64,000 nucleotides of DNA, taken from CBDCVY01 sp965223245 (GTDB lineage Bacteria > Nitrospinota > Nitrospinia > Nitrospinales > Nitrospinaceae). The notes beneath the pieces are model-generated. The model ran no database searches. It was not told the DNA's origin and saw only the letters and a program-made list of their open reading frames with translations. The stretch covers positions 620,001-684,000 of the forward strand of contig CBDCVY010000013.1 of NCBI GenBank assembly GCA_965223245.1, read 5' to 3'. Of this stretch, positions 8,082-17,196 are shown piece by piece; within the stretch, counting starts at the first letter, position 1, and each line of letters opens with the position of its first letter. The position numbers were made by a program, and so were the translations under genes.

Positions 8082-10251
8082 TTTTTTTTGATAGGGCCTC
8101 TTCCAAATACTCCATAATCTCTTTTTCAGCCAATGGTTTGCAGAAAAGAAATCCTTGTGCCTCGTCGCATTCTAGGTTTATCAGAAAATTCTTTTGTTCT
8201 TCCGATTCAACCCCTTCAGCAATAGTTTTTAATTTTAGGCTTTGGGCTAATGCAACTATAGCTCTAGTAATCGCAGCATTTTTAGGTAAAGAGTATTCCT
8301 GAATGAAAGTCTTGTCTATTTTTAAAAAGTCTATGGGTAAATTTTTTAAATAATTTAAAGAAGAGTACCCTGTCCCGAAATCATCAATAGCTATTTTTAT
8401 TCCTAATTCCTTTAGTTTGTTTAAATTAGAAATAGCAAGTTTAGTGTCTCTCATTAAAATACTTTCCGTTATTTCTATTTCAATATACTCAGGTAATAAT
8501 TTTTCGCTGGAGAGCATTTCTTCAATTTTTTGAATTAAGAGAGGGTGGTTAAATTGTAATGCAGAGAGATTAATTGCTATTGGGATTAAAGGCCATCCTT
8601 TTTCTTTGCAAACTCTAGACTGTCGGCAAGCTTTTTCTATCATCCAATAACCTATTTCAATAATTAGTCGGGTTTCCTCTGCAATAGTTATATATTGATC
8701 AGGCATTACAAAACCTAATTCTGGATTTTCCCACCTTAATAAAGCCTCCAACCCTGCCACTTGACCCGTAGTGAGGTTTATCTTTGGTTGATAAAATAGG
8801 TTAAATTCATCATTTTCAAGCCCTTTACGAAGATTGCGTTCTATGCTTAATCTCTCCATGGCTCTATTATTCATCGAGGAAGTGTAGAGTTCGAAGGTAT
8901 TTTTCCCCTTTTCCTTTGCGCGGTACATGGCCAGATCAGAATTTTTTAGCAAGGTTTTAATTTCGGTTCCGTCGGTGGGGAAAATTGCGATTCCGATGCT
9001 ACAGCGGATATATAGGTCATGACCTTCAATTCTTATAGGGGGTTCAAGAGTTTCTAAAACTTTTTGTGCTAACTTTGCCGCATCATCGGTTTTTTTTAAG
9101 TGAGGAATTAGTATGATGAACTCGTCTCCTCCCATTCTGGCAATTGTATCTTCTTTTCTAAGCAAGTCACGTAGACGATGAGCCACCAATTGTAGAAGTT
9201 GGTCTCCTGCCTCATGGCCTAATGTATCGTTGATAGTTTTAAAATTATCTAAGTCCAGAAACATTATGGCTACTTGTTCATTATTTCTTATTGCATGGGC
9301 CAAGGCCACGGCTAGCCTATCATTTAGAAGGTTGCGGTTTGGAAGTCCGGTGAGGGAATCGAAATAAGCCATCTGCCGAATGGTTTCTTCCATTTGCTTT
9401 CGCTCGGTGATATCTTCCACCCAAATCATTGCTTCGCTGTTTCCGGATTCATTATGGATTTTTTGAATTTTACAATCTGCGGGAAAATTGCTTCCATCTT
9501 TTCTTCGTAAAATAGCTTCAAACCCAACTATCGGGCGAGTTCCTTTGGCTAAAGAGTCCAAGCTTTGTCTTAAAATTTCTTTTGTCAAATTTATAGATAG
9601 ATCCAATAGAGTCATTTTTTTGAATTCTTCGGGATCATAACCCAATTCTTGGCATGCAAAGGAATTTACTTTTACAAACTGAAAATTCTCAGTTTTAAAA
9701 ACAAATACTTCACGATTAAACTCTTTATTTCCTAAGGAGGTAAAGTCGTTTATATTCTCATTGCCTGAGTTAAGGTAGGTGTCGTTTGTTACAAGCTTTG
9801 AAGAAATTTTTCTAGACCTTGCAGACAATGTTTTCATAATAGCCAATAATGCTTTAGGTTGAACCGTAAAATATTCTTGAAATTGGTTTTCATTAATTTC
9901 CATTAACAAGGATGGGACTAAAGTGCGTGCACTGGCTGTACGAGGTAATGATTCTATTAAAGACATTTCACCAAAAAAATCTCCTGGCTGCATTGTAGTT
10001 AAAGATTTGTCGTTTTGATGTATGAGAATTTCCCCTTGTAATACGATATACATGGTTTTTCCAAGATCTCCTTCTTGGAAAATGACTATTCCTTCCTCCA
10101 AAGGAGTTAGTTTGCTTTCTTGAGCCAGTCTTTCAAGTGTGGATTCATGAAAAAATCTTAAGAAATCAATCTTTTTTAATATCTCCATCATTTGGCTGGA
10201 ATCAATGAATGAAGCGGATGGAAGACTGTGATTTTGGGGGATATTCAACAC
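8059..10251 (-). CDS. cNMP-binding/PAS/GGDEF/EAL c-di-GMP signalling protein
   Basis: Predicted to make and/or break cyclic di-GMP in response to bound ligands. Order: a CRP-type cyclic-nucleotide-binding domain (about 20-140; phosphate cassette FGEMSLIESLPRTASART), a PAS/PAC domain (about 170-285), GGDEF (about 295-455; RMGGDEF intact near residue 373) and EAL (about 475-720). The EAL part keeps EALLRW, INLSALQF, EIEITES, DDFGTGYSSL, KIDKTF and AEGVES, so both activities could be real. There is no transmembrane segment, so it should be cytosolic. GTG 10251 or the adjacent TTG is the start, with GAGG just upstream. The unusual structured element at 10547-10619 lies upstream in the same orientation. 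Confidence 0.93.
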   Translation of the reverse strand: MLNIPQNHSLPSASFIDSSQMMEILKKIDFLRFFHESTLERLAQESKLTPLEEGIVIFQEGDLGKTMYIVLQGEILIHQNDKSLTTMQPGDFFGEMSLIESLPRTASARTLVPSLLMEINENQFQEYFTVQPKALLAIMKTLSARSRKISSKLVTNDTYLNSGNENINDFTSLGNKEFNREVFVFKTENFQFVKVNSFACQELGYDPEEFKKMTLLDLSINLTKEILRQSLDSLAKGTRPIVGFEAILRRKDGSNFPADCKIQKIHNESGNSEAMIWVEDITERKQMEETIRQMAYFDSLTGLPNRNLLNDRLAVALAHAIRNNEQVAIMFLDLDNFKTINDTLGHEAGDQLLQLVAHRLRDLLRKEDTIARMGGDEFIILIPHLKKTDDAAKLAQKVLETLEPPIRIEGHDLYIRCSIGIAIFPTDGTEIKTLLKNSDLAMYRAKEKGKNTFELYTSSMNNRAMERLSIERNLRKGLENDEFNLFYQPKINLTTGQVAGLEALLRWENPELGFVMPDQYITIAEETRLIIEIGYWMIEKACRQSRVCKEKGWPLIPIAINLSALQFNHPLLIQKIEEMLSSEKLLPEYIEIEITESILMRDTKLAISNLNKLKELGIKIAIDDFGTGYSSLNYLKNLPIDFLKIDKTFIQEYSLPKNAAITRAIVALAQSLKLKTIAEGVESEEQKNFLINLECDEAQGFLFCKPLAEKEIMEYLEEALSKKIKKLIYE

Positions 10252-10723
10252 TAACCTCTATAAAATCATATTATATTAATTGTAAAGGTAAAACTAATTC
10301 TTTGCTAGTTAAACCTTGCCGAAATAAAAATACTTTAAAAAAGACTAATTTAGGGGGAGAAGGGTGAAAAATACTCCTGGATCGGGTGGAGCCAACCCAA
10401 CGGTGAGGAAAGAAAACAAAAGTTAGATGTTTCCCACATGTTCCACATTTAGGAGGTTTAATATATTAGATTTCAACTTTTCTAATGGAGTTTATAAAAA
10501 GCACAAGATTCAATTGTTTGATTGAATTAACCTTAAAACTTAAAAAGGGAACCCGCCAGGAAATTTAGTTTAAAAAAAACTAAATTTATCTATGGAGGTT
10601 CAAACCTGGCAAGGTTCCCCAAATAAAACACAGAATATCTTTAGAAAGATACTATTTTTATGATTTTATTCCTTTAGAAAAGTGATTTTAATTTGGGATT
10701 AAAGCTAGGGGAGTTTAAAAGGT
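10252..10723. other. Intergenic region, 472 bp, with structured element
   Basis: It separates two minus-strand genes and has no supported ORF. It holds the nested stem structure at 10547-10619 and a smaller ATTCAAT/ATTGAAT hairpin around 10507-10527. A TATAAT-like -10 sequence on the minus strand lies near 10270, without a good -35. Confidence 0.6.
10547..10619. ncRNA. Nested stem structure: candidate sRNA or leader element
   Basis: Three sets of complementary arms nest within 73 bases. GGGAACC (10547-10553) pairs with GGTTCCC (10613-10619). GCCAGG (10555-10560) pairs with CCTGGC (10605-10610). AAATTTAGTTT (10561-10571) pairs with AAACTAAATTT (10577-10587). About 17 unpaired bases (10588-10604) include AGGTTCAAACCT, which could form a further small hairpin. 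On the minus strand it would sit in a long leader of the c-di-GMP gene; on the plus strand it would be free-standing. It matches no riboswitch class I can recall, and the c-di-GMP riboswitch core is not present. Confidence 0.4.
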
Positions 10724-11677
10724 TTATTGGGAAAACTGCTTTTCATAAGAGTCATCAGAGTGCTGATTAAGGTAGGCAACTAATTGAGTTCTTGAATTGA
10801 CCCCTAATTTCTTGTGGATTTTCTTAAGGTGAGTTTTTACAGTATGGGTACTAATAAAAAGTCTTTCGGCAATTTCTTGTCTTCCTAAGCCATCATGGAT
10901 AAGACAACAAATTTCCATTTCCCTCCAAGTAAGCCCGGCTTTTTGGATTAACATATTGGACTTTGTAAAAGGATCCGAGGCAGGGTGTATTCTTAAAAGC
11001 CACATTCTTTCAATATCTGGATGCTTATTCTCTAATTCAAAATAAACTAATTTAAAATTACCCTTTGGCAATGAAAGAAAGGATATTTCAGTACCCGGGT
11101 TTTCGTCGTCTTCTGATGGCATAGGAGCCGCATTAGTATTGATAACTTTTGATAAACTCTCAGGAAGTAATTCATTGTCAGAGGTTTGAAACAAATCGCG
11201 AAACGACCGATTACACGATGTTATTAACATATCCTTATTAACAATTGCGATTGCCGCCGGAGATTTCATTAAAGTACTGATAGTAGCTTTTGACTTGGCC
11301 AACTCTTCAGCTAACATAAGTGATTTTATTTTTTGCATAATATGAGGGTAAACCCACTCATGAACTGCTTGATTTTTTAAGGATAGAGGTTTGTTTTGTT
11401 CGTTCTTTGTAAGCATTAATTTTGCCAGGGTGTCTTTTTGAAAATATTTATATATTAAATCCCTGTCCTCTTTAGTAATTCCTGGGCAATCCAAAAGTGG
11501 GGCTTCAAAGTTTTTTGCACCTCTGGGGTCAAAATAATTGAAACCATCCTCCATTAGTGGAATAACATACTCTCGTATAGCTGATTGCAAAGCTTCTCTA
11601 TGGGTACATTGACTTATTAAGTTCAAGGCTTGCAAAACTTTAAAAAACCCTTTTTCATCTACCGTTGCCGTAACCAA
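10724..11677 (-). CDS. LuxR-family transcriptional regulator with PAS-like sensor region
   Basis: The C-terminus (about 70 residues) is a clear LuxR/GerE helix-turn-helix: LTWREMEICCLIHDGLGRQE followed by IAERLFISTHTVKTHLKKIH. The middle (about 135-230) looks like a degenerate PAS domain (SPAAIAIVNKDMLITSCNRSF). The N-terminal 120 residues are helical and unassigned; there is no receiver domain. The frame opens at TTG 11698, but TTG 11677 has GAGGA placed correctly before it and is preferred. It probably acts as a ligand- or partner-sensing DNA-binding protein; targets are unknown. It is divergent from the VanZ-like gene. Confidence 0.85.
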   Translation of the reverse strand: MVTATVDEKGFFKVLQALNLISQCTHREALQSAIREYVIPLMEDGFNYFDPRGAKNFEAPLLDCPGITKEDRDLIYKYFQKDTLAKLMLTKNEQNKPLSLKNQAVHEWVYPHIMQKIKSLMLAEELAKSKATISTLMKSPAAIAIVNKDMLITSCNRSFRDLFQTSDNELLPESLSKVINTNAAPMPSEDDENPGTEISFLSLPKGNFKLVYFELENKHPDIERMWLLRIHPASDPFTKSNMLIQKAGLTWREMEICCLIHDGLGRQEIAERLFISTHTVKTHLKKIHKKLGVNSRTQLVAYLNQHSDDSYEKQFSQ

Positions 11678-11867
11678 TATATTCCTCGCAAAAATCAATT
11701 AAACTGGATTTAACCGTGAATAGTAATTTAATAATTATTTTATGTCAAAAAAGATTGAGATTAACTAAAAAAGTATATTCTAATTCAATAGGGCGGATTA
11801 TGTCCAGATTTCTCTGGGGAGATCTACATTAATATTGAAATTAAGTGAACTTTTATTGTGGAGGATC

Positions 11868-12248
11868 ATGCAAAAGCTAAAATTTGCTAGAATCTGGCTA
11901 GTCATAGGCTATATAGGGGTAAGTTTAGCCATATTTGCATCATTAGTTCCACCACCTGAATTTTTGGAGGAACATTTTTTTCTCCAGGATAAACTGCTTC
12001 ATTTTGGAACTTATGCCATATTAATGGGGTGGTTTACCCAAGTTTTCGAATCCAAAAATTACATATTTATCGGAATTGGGTTTATTTCATTAGGGGTTAT
12101 TTTAGAAATTATGCAGAGATTTACCTTTTACCGAACCATGGATATGGGAGATATCGTAGCTAATTGTGGCGGGGTTTTCATTAGTTGGTTTATCGCTAAA
12201 ACTTTTAATCAAAGCTTGTTTGCGATTATTGAGGAAAAATTTTTTTAA
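11868..12248 (+). CDS. VanZ-like membrane protein
   Basis: 126 residues with about four transmembrane helices (near 8-26, 40-58, 68-85, 100-118). Typical VanZ-family features are DKLLHFGTYAILMGWF in the second helix and DMGDIVANCGGVF near the end. The family includes VanZ of teicoplanin resistance, but most members have no known function. ATG 11868 is chosen because GGAGG stands four bases before it; the frame extends upstream to TTG 11835, which lacks such a site. Confidence 0.85.
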   Translation: MQKLKFARIWLVIGYIGVSLAIFASLVPPPEFLEEHFFLQDKLLHFGTYAILMGWFTQVFESKNYIFIGIGFISLGVILEIMQRFTFYRTMDMGDIVANCGGVFISWFIAKTFNQSLFAIIEEKFF

Positions 12249-12289
12249 TTTTTGAAGAATTTAAAAAGCTTTGGAATTCTAGCTATTTT

Positions 12290-13360
12290 TTAAGTTCCTA
12301 CTAATTTAAGTTTATTTCGACTTAAATCAATATTTAAATTTATTAAATCATTCTCCATCATCATTTCTACTAAATTTTTAAATGAAGTCTTTGGCTTCCA
12401 TCCTAATTTTTTTTGTGCTTTTTCTGGGTTTCCGACCAGGGTTTCTACTTCAGAGGGTCTAAAATATTTGGGATCTATATCCACTATAATTTTTCCTGAA
12501 GATTTTTCGATTCCTTTTTCATCTATTCCTTCTCCTTCCCATACCAAATCTATTCCACAATAATTACAAGCAAGCTCAACAAACTCTTTTACAGAATGCT
12601 GCTCACCAGTGGCAATTACATAATCATCCGGATTTTCCTGTTGCAAAATAAGCCACATGGCTTCAACGTAATCTTTAGCAAATCCCCAATCCCGTTTAGC
12701 GTTAAGATTACCAAGTCTTAATTTTTCAAGAGTTCCATTTAAGATTTGAGCTAAGGAAAGCGTGATTTTACGCGTGACAAAATTTTCGCCCCTACGAGGA
12801 GACTCATGGTTAAAAAGAATTCCATTGCAGGCGAACATGTCATAAGCTTCACGATAATTTATCGTAATCCAGTAGGCATATAACTTTGCAACTCCATAAG
12901 GGCTTCGCGGATAAAAAGGAGTAGATTCTTTTTGAGGGATTTCTACTACTTTCCCATAAAGTTCGCTGGTTGAAGCCTGATAAATTCGTGTTGTATTTTC
13001 CATATTGTTTGATTTAATAGCATCCAATAACCGAAGCGCGCCAAGCCCGTCTACATCGCCAGTGTATTCTGGTGTGTTAAAGCTGACTCCTACATGACTC
13101 TGAGCAGCTAGATTGTAAATTTCATCTGGTTTCACCTGGGTGACAATTTTATTTAAGCTGGATGAATCGCTGAGGTCCCCGTAATGCAATTGAAGGCGGT
13201 TTCCGGAGTTTGACTTTTTTCTAAGATGCTCAATGCGGTTTCTGTTAAAGCTGCTGGATCGGCGCACAATTCCGTGAACCTCATAATTTTTTTCTAATAA
13301 AAGTTCCGCCAAATAGGAGCCATCTTGGCCAGTGACTCCAGTTATTAACACTTTTTTCAT
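12290..13360 (-). CDS. gmd: GDP-mannose 4,6-dehydratase
   Basis: Converts GDP-D-mannose to GDP-4-keto-6-deoxy-D-mannose, precursor of GDP-fucose, GDP-rhamnose or perosamine. It is an extended SDR enzyme of normal length (356 aa), with ITGVTGQDGSYLAELLL for NADP binding at the N-terminus and TSELYGK plus a YGVAK (YxxxK) catalytic set. The family signature FNHESPRRGENFVTRKI and RDWGFAKDYVEAMW are also present. AGGAGA lies about nine bases before the ATG. It is the last gene of a minus-strand polysaccharide block and follows a related SDR gene, 45 bases away. Confidence 0.93.
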   Translation of the reverse strand: MKKVLITGVTGQDGSYLAELLLEKNYEVHGIVRRSSSFNRNRIEHLRKKSNSGNRLQLHYGDLSDSSSLNKIVTQVKPDEIYNLAAQSHVGVSFNTPEYTGDVDGLGALRLLDAIKSNNMENTTRIYQASTSELYGKVVEIPQKESTPFYPRSPYGVAKLYAYWITINYREAYDMFACNGILFNHESPRRGENFVTRKITLSLAQILNGTLEKLRLGNLNAKRDWGFAKDYVEAMWLILQQENPDDYVIATGEQHSVKEFVELACNYCGIDLVWEGEGIDEKGIEKSSGKIIVDIDPKYFRPSEVETLVGNPEKAQKKLGWKPKTSFKNLVEMMMENDLINLNIDLSRNKLKLVGT

Positions 13361-13405
13361 GATCAGTTTTCTCCTAATTCTTAAAAAGAATCCTTATTAA
13401 AATGA

Positions 13406-14389
13406 TTAAGGCAAGTGGCTCAAATAATCAAGGTCTGATTTGACCATTTCAGTAACTAGCTTTTGGAAAGGTTTTTGGGGCTTCCAGTTTAATACTTTTA
13501 AGGCTTTAGCATTATTGCCGATCAGTGGAACTTTTTCTTTAGGGCGAAAAAACTTAGGATCAATGGTCAAATAATCTTTATAGTCTAAGCCCAGTTCTTC
13601 AAAAGCGATCTCAAGGAATTCACGAACGGAGTGTGCTTGCCCAGTGGAAATCACAAAGTTTTGCGGATTGTCTGTTTGTAAGCATGCATGCATGGCTTGC
13701 ACAAAATCACCAGCAAAACCCCAATCTCTGACTGAATCAATATTTCCTAACTTTATTTCATTTTCATGATTAAGTTTTATTTTAGCGGCGGTAAAAGAAA
13801 TTTTCCGGGTAACAAATCTATCTCCTCGTCTTGGAGATTCATGATTAAATAGTATTCCTGTGGATGCGAAAATATTATTTTGATTTCGAAAAAATTTAAT
13901 TAATTCATTACCCATTACTTTGGAAACCCCATAGAGAGATCGTGGTCGAAATGGAGTACTTTCATCTTGAGGTGTCTGATCGACCTCTCCAAACATTTCG
14001 GACGATCCCGCAAAGAAACATCGACACTCTGGTGAAAAGCCGTTAATGGAATATAAAATGTTGTGAGTGCTTTTAACATTAAAATCAATCAATTCATCAG
14101 AAAATTCATGGGTAGTACCAACAAAACTATTGGCTGCCAAGTGATAACATTCTTTTGGCTGGAGGATTGTGATTAATTTAGATAAAGTTTTTAAATTTCT
14201 TAAATCCACTTCGTGTAAAGTTATTTTATTTAATAAATGTTTAATTCTCCAAAAGGGTTTCTCAGAAGAAACTCTTTGATTGGGACGAATTGTTCCATGG
14301 ACTTCGTATCCTAGGTCTAAAAGATATTCTGTTAAATAGCTTCCATCTTGGCCGGTAATTCCCGTAATAAGTGCTTTAGGGTTTTTCAT
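13406..14389 (-). CDS. GDP-mannose dehydratase-family SDR (second paralogue)
   Basis: Extended SDR of 327 residues with ITGITGQDGSYLTEYLLD, SSEMFGE, LYGVSK, FNHESPRRGDRFVTRKI and RDWGFAGDFVQAM, so it belongs with GDP-sugar 4,6-dehydratases rather than the shorter reductases. It is about 30 residues shorter than Gmd. It could be a second GDP-mannose dehydratase, or act on another GDP-sugar such as GDP-heptose, since hddA and hddC are in the same locus. Its ATG follows the TAA of the upstream gene with no gap, which suggests translational coupling. The exact substrate cannot be read from sequence. Confidence 0.85.
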   Translation of the reverse strand: MKNPKALITGITGQDGSYLTEYLLDLGYEVHGTIRPNQRVSSEKPFWRIKHLLNKITLHEVDLRNLKTLSKLITILQPKECYHLAANSFVGTTHEFSDELIDFNVKSTHNILYSINGFSPECRCFFAGSSEMFGEVDQTPQDESTPFRPRSLYGVSKVMGNELIKFFRNQNNIFASTGILFNHESPRRGDRFVTRKISFTAAKIKLNHENEIKLGNIDSVRDWGFAGDFVQAMHACLQTDNPQNFVISTGQAHSVREFLEIAFEELGLDYKDYLTIDPKFFRPKEKVPLIGNNAKALKVLNWKPQKPFQKLVTEMVKSDLDYLSHLP

Positions 14390-16093
14390 TTAGTCATTGG
14401 TTAGAGCTAGAGAAGTAAGTTGTGGTTTTTCGGTTAGTTCGGGTGATAGGATAGATGACTTTTTACAAACAAATAATTGGACATCTCCAAAGCTAAAAGG
14501 AATCATGCAATTTTTAAGAAAAGATTTTGAAATTAACCGGTGAAATGGTTTTGCTAAAGGTATTCCTAAAGCCATAAGTTTTTCAAAAAAATAGGCTAAA
14601 GTAATGATATGAGTATAGCTTTGTTGATGAATAAGTTCAAAACCTGTTTTTTGAAGGATCTGTTTAATAGACTTTTGTGTAAAGTAGTATAAGTGCATAT
14701 CCATAATCCAAGGCCACTTTTCTTTCAGAATTCTTGGATACCATCTGTCGATACAAATTGTGGAAAAAAGAAAGATTCCATCTGGATTTAACCTGGAATG
14801 AATTTGGTTCAATTCATCTATGGGATGTAGTAAGTGTTCTAAAACATCCCACATACTTATCACGTCAAAGGACCCTGTTTCTGCGGGTAAGTCATTAATC
14901 GTTCCTTGGATGGTGCGCTCTTCCATTACCTCAGTAGCATATTGGCTTGCCCATTTAGAAGGTTCAAGCCCTAAGGAATTAAGACCAAATTCTTTGGCAA
15001 CTTTTAAGGAAACCCCACAATAGGATCCTATGTCTAGATGTCTTCCATTTAAAGGAAGATATTTTTCAATTTTCTTAAAGTTATGACGAAAAGTTTGAAA
15101 ACGGGCATCTATATTTTGAATATAATTTTCATCTTTAACTTCTTTATATAGATCAAGTATGTCTTCTGGATTATGTCGGGTCTCATTAAAAATGAGTCCG
15201 CATTCTAAGCATTTTATTATTTGCCCATGAACCCCGTGTCCCATACTGGTACATTGATATACTTTTGAATCATTTTCTGTTGATTCTTTTCTGGGGTAAA
15301 GCTCTAATTGAAAAAGTGATTTGCAATTTTCACAAGGAATAATTTTTGCGATTGGTTTATAAGGTTGGGTTGGTTTTTTATAAGGGTATATCATTAATCG
15401 TTTGAAAGCCAGCCTTAAAAGCCTATAAATAGCTTTAATAATCTCACGTTTAGAAATTTTTGAGCTACCTGCTCGCCGGTCCTCAAAATAAATGGGAAAC
15501 TCTTTAATTTTGTTTGTATCCTTTTTAACAAAATACATACATTCCATGAAAAAGGAATATCCATCGGATTTGATATTATCAATTTTTATTTTTTCCAATA
15601 GGTTTTTTGAAAAACCTCTAAATGAAGTGGTAGTTTCAAAGGTAGGAATCCCTAATAAAATCCTTGCCATATGGTTTGCGGTTTTACTCACTACTGTTCT
15701 TATGAACCCATAATCGCAATGCCCCCCCTTAATGTAACGAGATCCAATTACGAAATCGTTTTCCTTTAAATTTTTAAATAGTACAGGTAAATATTTTGGA
15801 TGGTGAGAAAAATCTGCATCCATGGTGATTAGATAATCATAGTCATGGATTAATGCATATTTAATTGCCAGAATATGCGCTGTTCCTAAACCAAGTTTGT
15901 CTGGGCGATGAACAACATTTAGATGTTCATTATTTTTTCTAAGGCGGTCTAATAGAACGCCTGTTCCATCCGGGGAATTATCATCAACAATTAATATGTC
16001 TTGTCCAGGAAGGTATCTTGAAACTTCCAGTATGAAGTTCTCAACATTATCTACCTCATTATATGTAGCTGTAAATACTAATACTTTGGCCAT
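14390..16093 (-). CDS. Fusion: polyprenol-phosphate mannosyltransferase-like GT2 + Cys-rich linker + SAM methyltransferase
   Basis: The first 235 residues are a dolichol-phosphate-mannose-synthase-like GT2 domain: TATYNEVDNVENFI, VDDNSPDGTG, MDADFSHHP and GSRYIKGG, with FRGFSK later. It probably charges a polyprenol phosphate with a hexose. Residues about 250-305 carry four spaced cysteines (CENCKSLF, KCLECGLIF), a zinc-ribbon-like link also seen at the front of C-methyltransferases. Residues about 330-500 form a class I methyltransferase (LDIGSYCG, ISMWDVLEHLLHPIDEL). The methyltransferase could act on the same sugar product. The domain order is unusual as one polypeptide. It is 161 bases from the rfbD gene upstream. 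Confidence 0.87.
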   Translation of the reverse strand: MAKVLVFTATYNEVDNVENFILEVSRYLPGQDILIVDDNSPDGTGVLLDRLRKNNEHLNVVHRPDKLGLGTAHILAIKYALIHDYDYLITMDADFSHHPKYLPVLFKNLKENDFVIGSRYIKGGHCDYGFIRTVVSKTANHMARILLGIPTFETTTSFRGFSKNLLEKIKIDNIKSDGYSFFMECMYFVKKDTNKIKEFPIYFEDRRAGSSKISKREIIKAIYRLLRLAFKRLMIYPYKKPTQPYKPIAKIIPCENCKSLFQLELYPRKESTENDSKVYQCTSMGHGVHGQIIKCLECGLIFNETRHNPEDILDLYKEVKDENYIQNIDARFQTFRHNFKKIEKYLPLNGRHLDIGSYCGVSLKVAKEFGLNSLGLEPSKWASQYATEVMEERTIQGTINDLPAETGSFDVISMWDVLEHLLHPIDELNQIHSRLNPDGIFLFSTICIDRWYPRILKEKWPWIMDMHLYYFTQKSIKQILQKTGFELIHQQSYTHIITLAYFFEKLMALGIPLAKPFHRLISKSFLKNCMIPFSFGDVQLFVCKKSSILSPELTEKPQLTSLALTND

Positions 16094-16254
16094 AGTTTTG
16101 ATCTTTTTTTGGAATTGCTATCAAGAATTTTCTAAGGAAAACCCCATTAGACCTATTATTAATAAGATAAGGGCTTTAATTCGTTTGAGCAAAAGAATTA
16201 AGTGGAGATTGAAACTATTTCAAAAATTTTGTTTTGATAAATTTTAGAAAAAAC

Positions 16255-17196
16255 TTAGGGGCCATTAGAACTTAAACATGAAAGGTATGCGTCAGCCCAA
16301 TCAGGTAATGAAACGTCAAATGTTTTTTTTATTTTTTCATTAGAAAGCATTGAATTTTTGGGTCTTTTTGCTGGGGTAGGATATTCCGAAGTTGGAATAG
16401 GGGTGACCGACGGAGAGCTACCTAAATTTAGACTATTTATAATAATTCTCGCAAAGTCATACCAACTAGTTTTTCCTGAACAACTTAAATTATAGATACC
16501 CGAGTATTTAAATATCTCATTAATGTTTTCAGGTTTGTTATTGCTTAAAACTTGATTTAACACTTGAACCGTTGCTTTTGCAACTGATTGCGACCAAGTG
16601 GGGCTGCCAATTTGATCGTTAACAACTTTTATTTCTTTTTTTTCTTTTGCCAATCGAACCATAGTTGTTAAAAAATTTTTACCGGAGCGATTATAAACCC
16701 AGGTTGTGCGGAAAATGAAAAAGGGAGTACCTGACTCTGTAATTGCTTGATCACCCTTTGCCTTGGACTTCCCATATACATTAATTGGATTTATTAGGTC
16801 ATTTTCATTGTAGGGACTTTCTTTATTTCCATCAAAAACATAATCAGTAGAATAGTGAATCAGGGCCGCATTGATTTTTTTTGCCTGCTCGGCAAGAATT
16901 CCCGGTGCAGTGCCATTAATTTCCATGGCTAAATGCGACTCTTCTTCGGCTTTATCCACGGCGGTATAAGCTGCTGCATTTATTATGAGATTGGGCCTGA
17001 TGCGTTTTACCACATCTACAATTTCATCTGGTCGAGATAAATCACAATCCGCTTGGTCACATAGAAAAGTTTTTCCCAGAGCGGGAAGCAAAGGTGCTAA
17101 GGCGCTACCAATTTGACCATTACTTCCTGTTAATAGAATTTTTCTTTGGAAGTGTGAGGAACCAGGCATGATTTTTAAAGTATTGGAAAAGCTCAA
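16255..17196 (-). CDS. rfbD: dTDP-4-dehydrorhamnose reductase
   Basis: Final step to dTDP-L-rhamnose: NAD(P)H reduction of dTDP-4-keto-L-rhamnose. SDR/RmlD family: LLTGSNGQIGSAL at the N-terminus, INAAAYTAVDKAEEE, STDYVFDG, YGKSKAKGD (YxxxK), FRTTWVY and NDQIGSPTW. Length (313 aa, or 304 from an internal ATG at 17169) is normal. The outer start TTG 17196 overlaps the stop of rfbA, a coupling arrangement; ATG 17169 is the alternative and neither has a good SD. It forms a tight set with rfbA and rfbB. Confidence 0.92.
   Translation of the reverse strand: MSFSNTLKIMPGSSHFQRKILLTGSNGQIGSALAPLLPALGKTFLCDQADCDLSRPDEIVDVVKRIRPNLIINAAAYTAVDKAEEESHLAMEINGTAPGILAEQAKKINAALIHYSTDYVFDGNKESPYNENDLINPINVYGKSKAKGDQAITESGTPFFIFRTTWVYNRSGKNFLTTMVRLAKEKKEIKVVNDQIGSPTWSQSVAKATVQVLNQVLSNNKPENINEIFKYSGIYNLSCSGKTSWYDFARIIINSLNLGSSPSVTPIPTSEYPTPAKRPKNSMLSNEKIKKTFDVSLPDWADAYLSCLSSNGP

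Noticed and set aside
10547..10619. Resemblance of GGAACCCGCCAGG to part of bacterial SRP RNA
   Set aside because: The conserved GGAAGGAAGCA core that should follow is absent; the next bases form an AT-rich hairpin instead.
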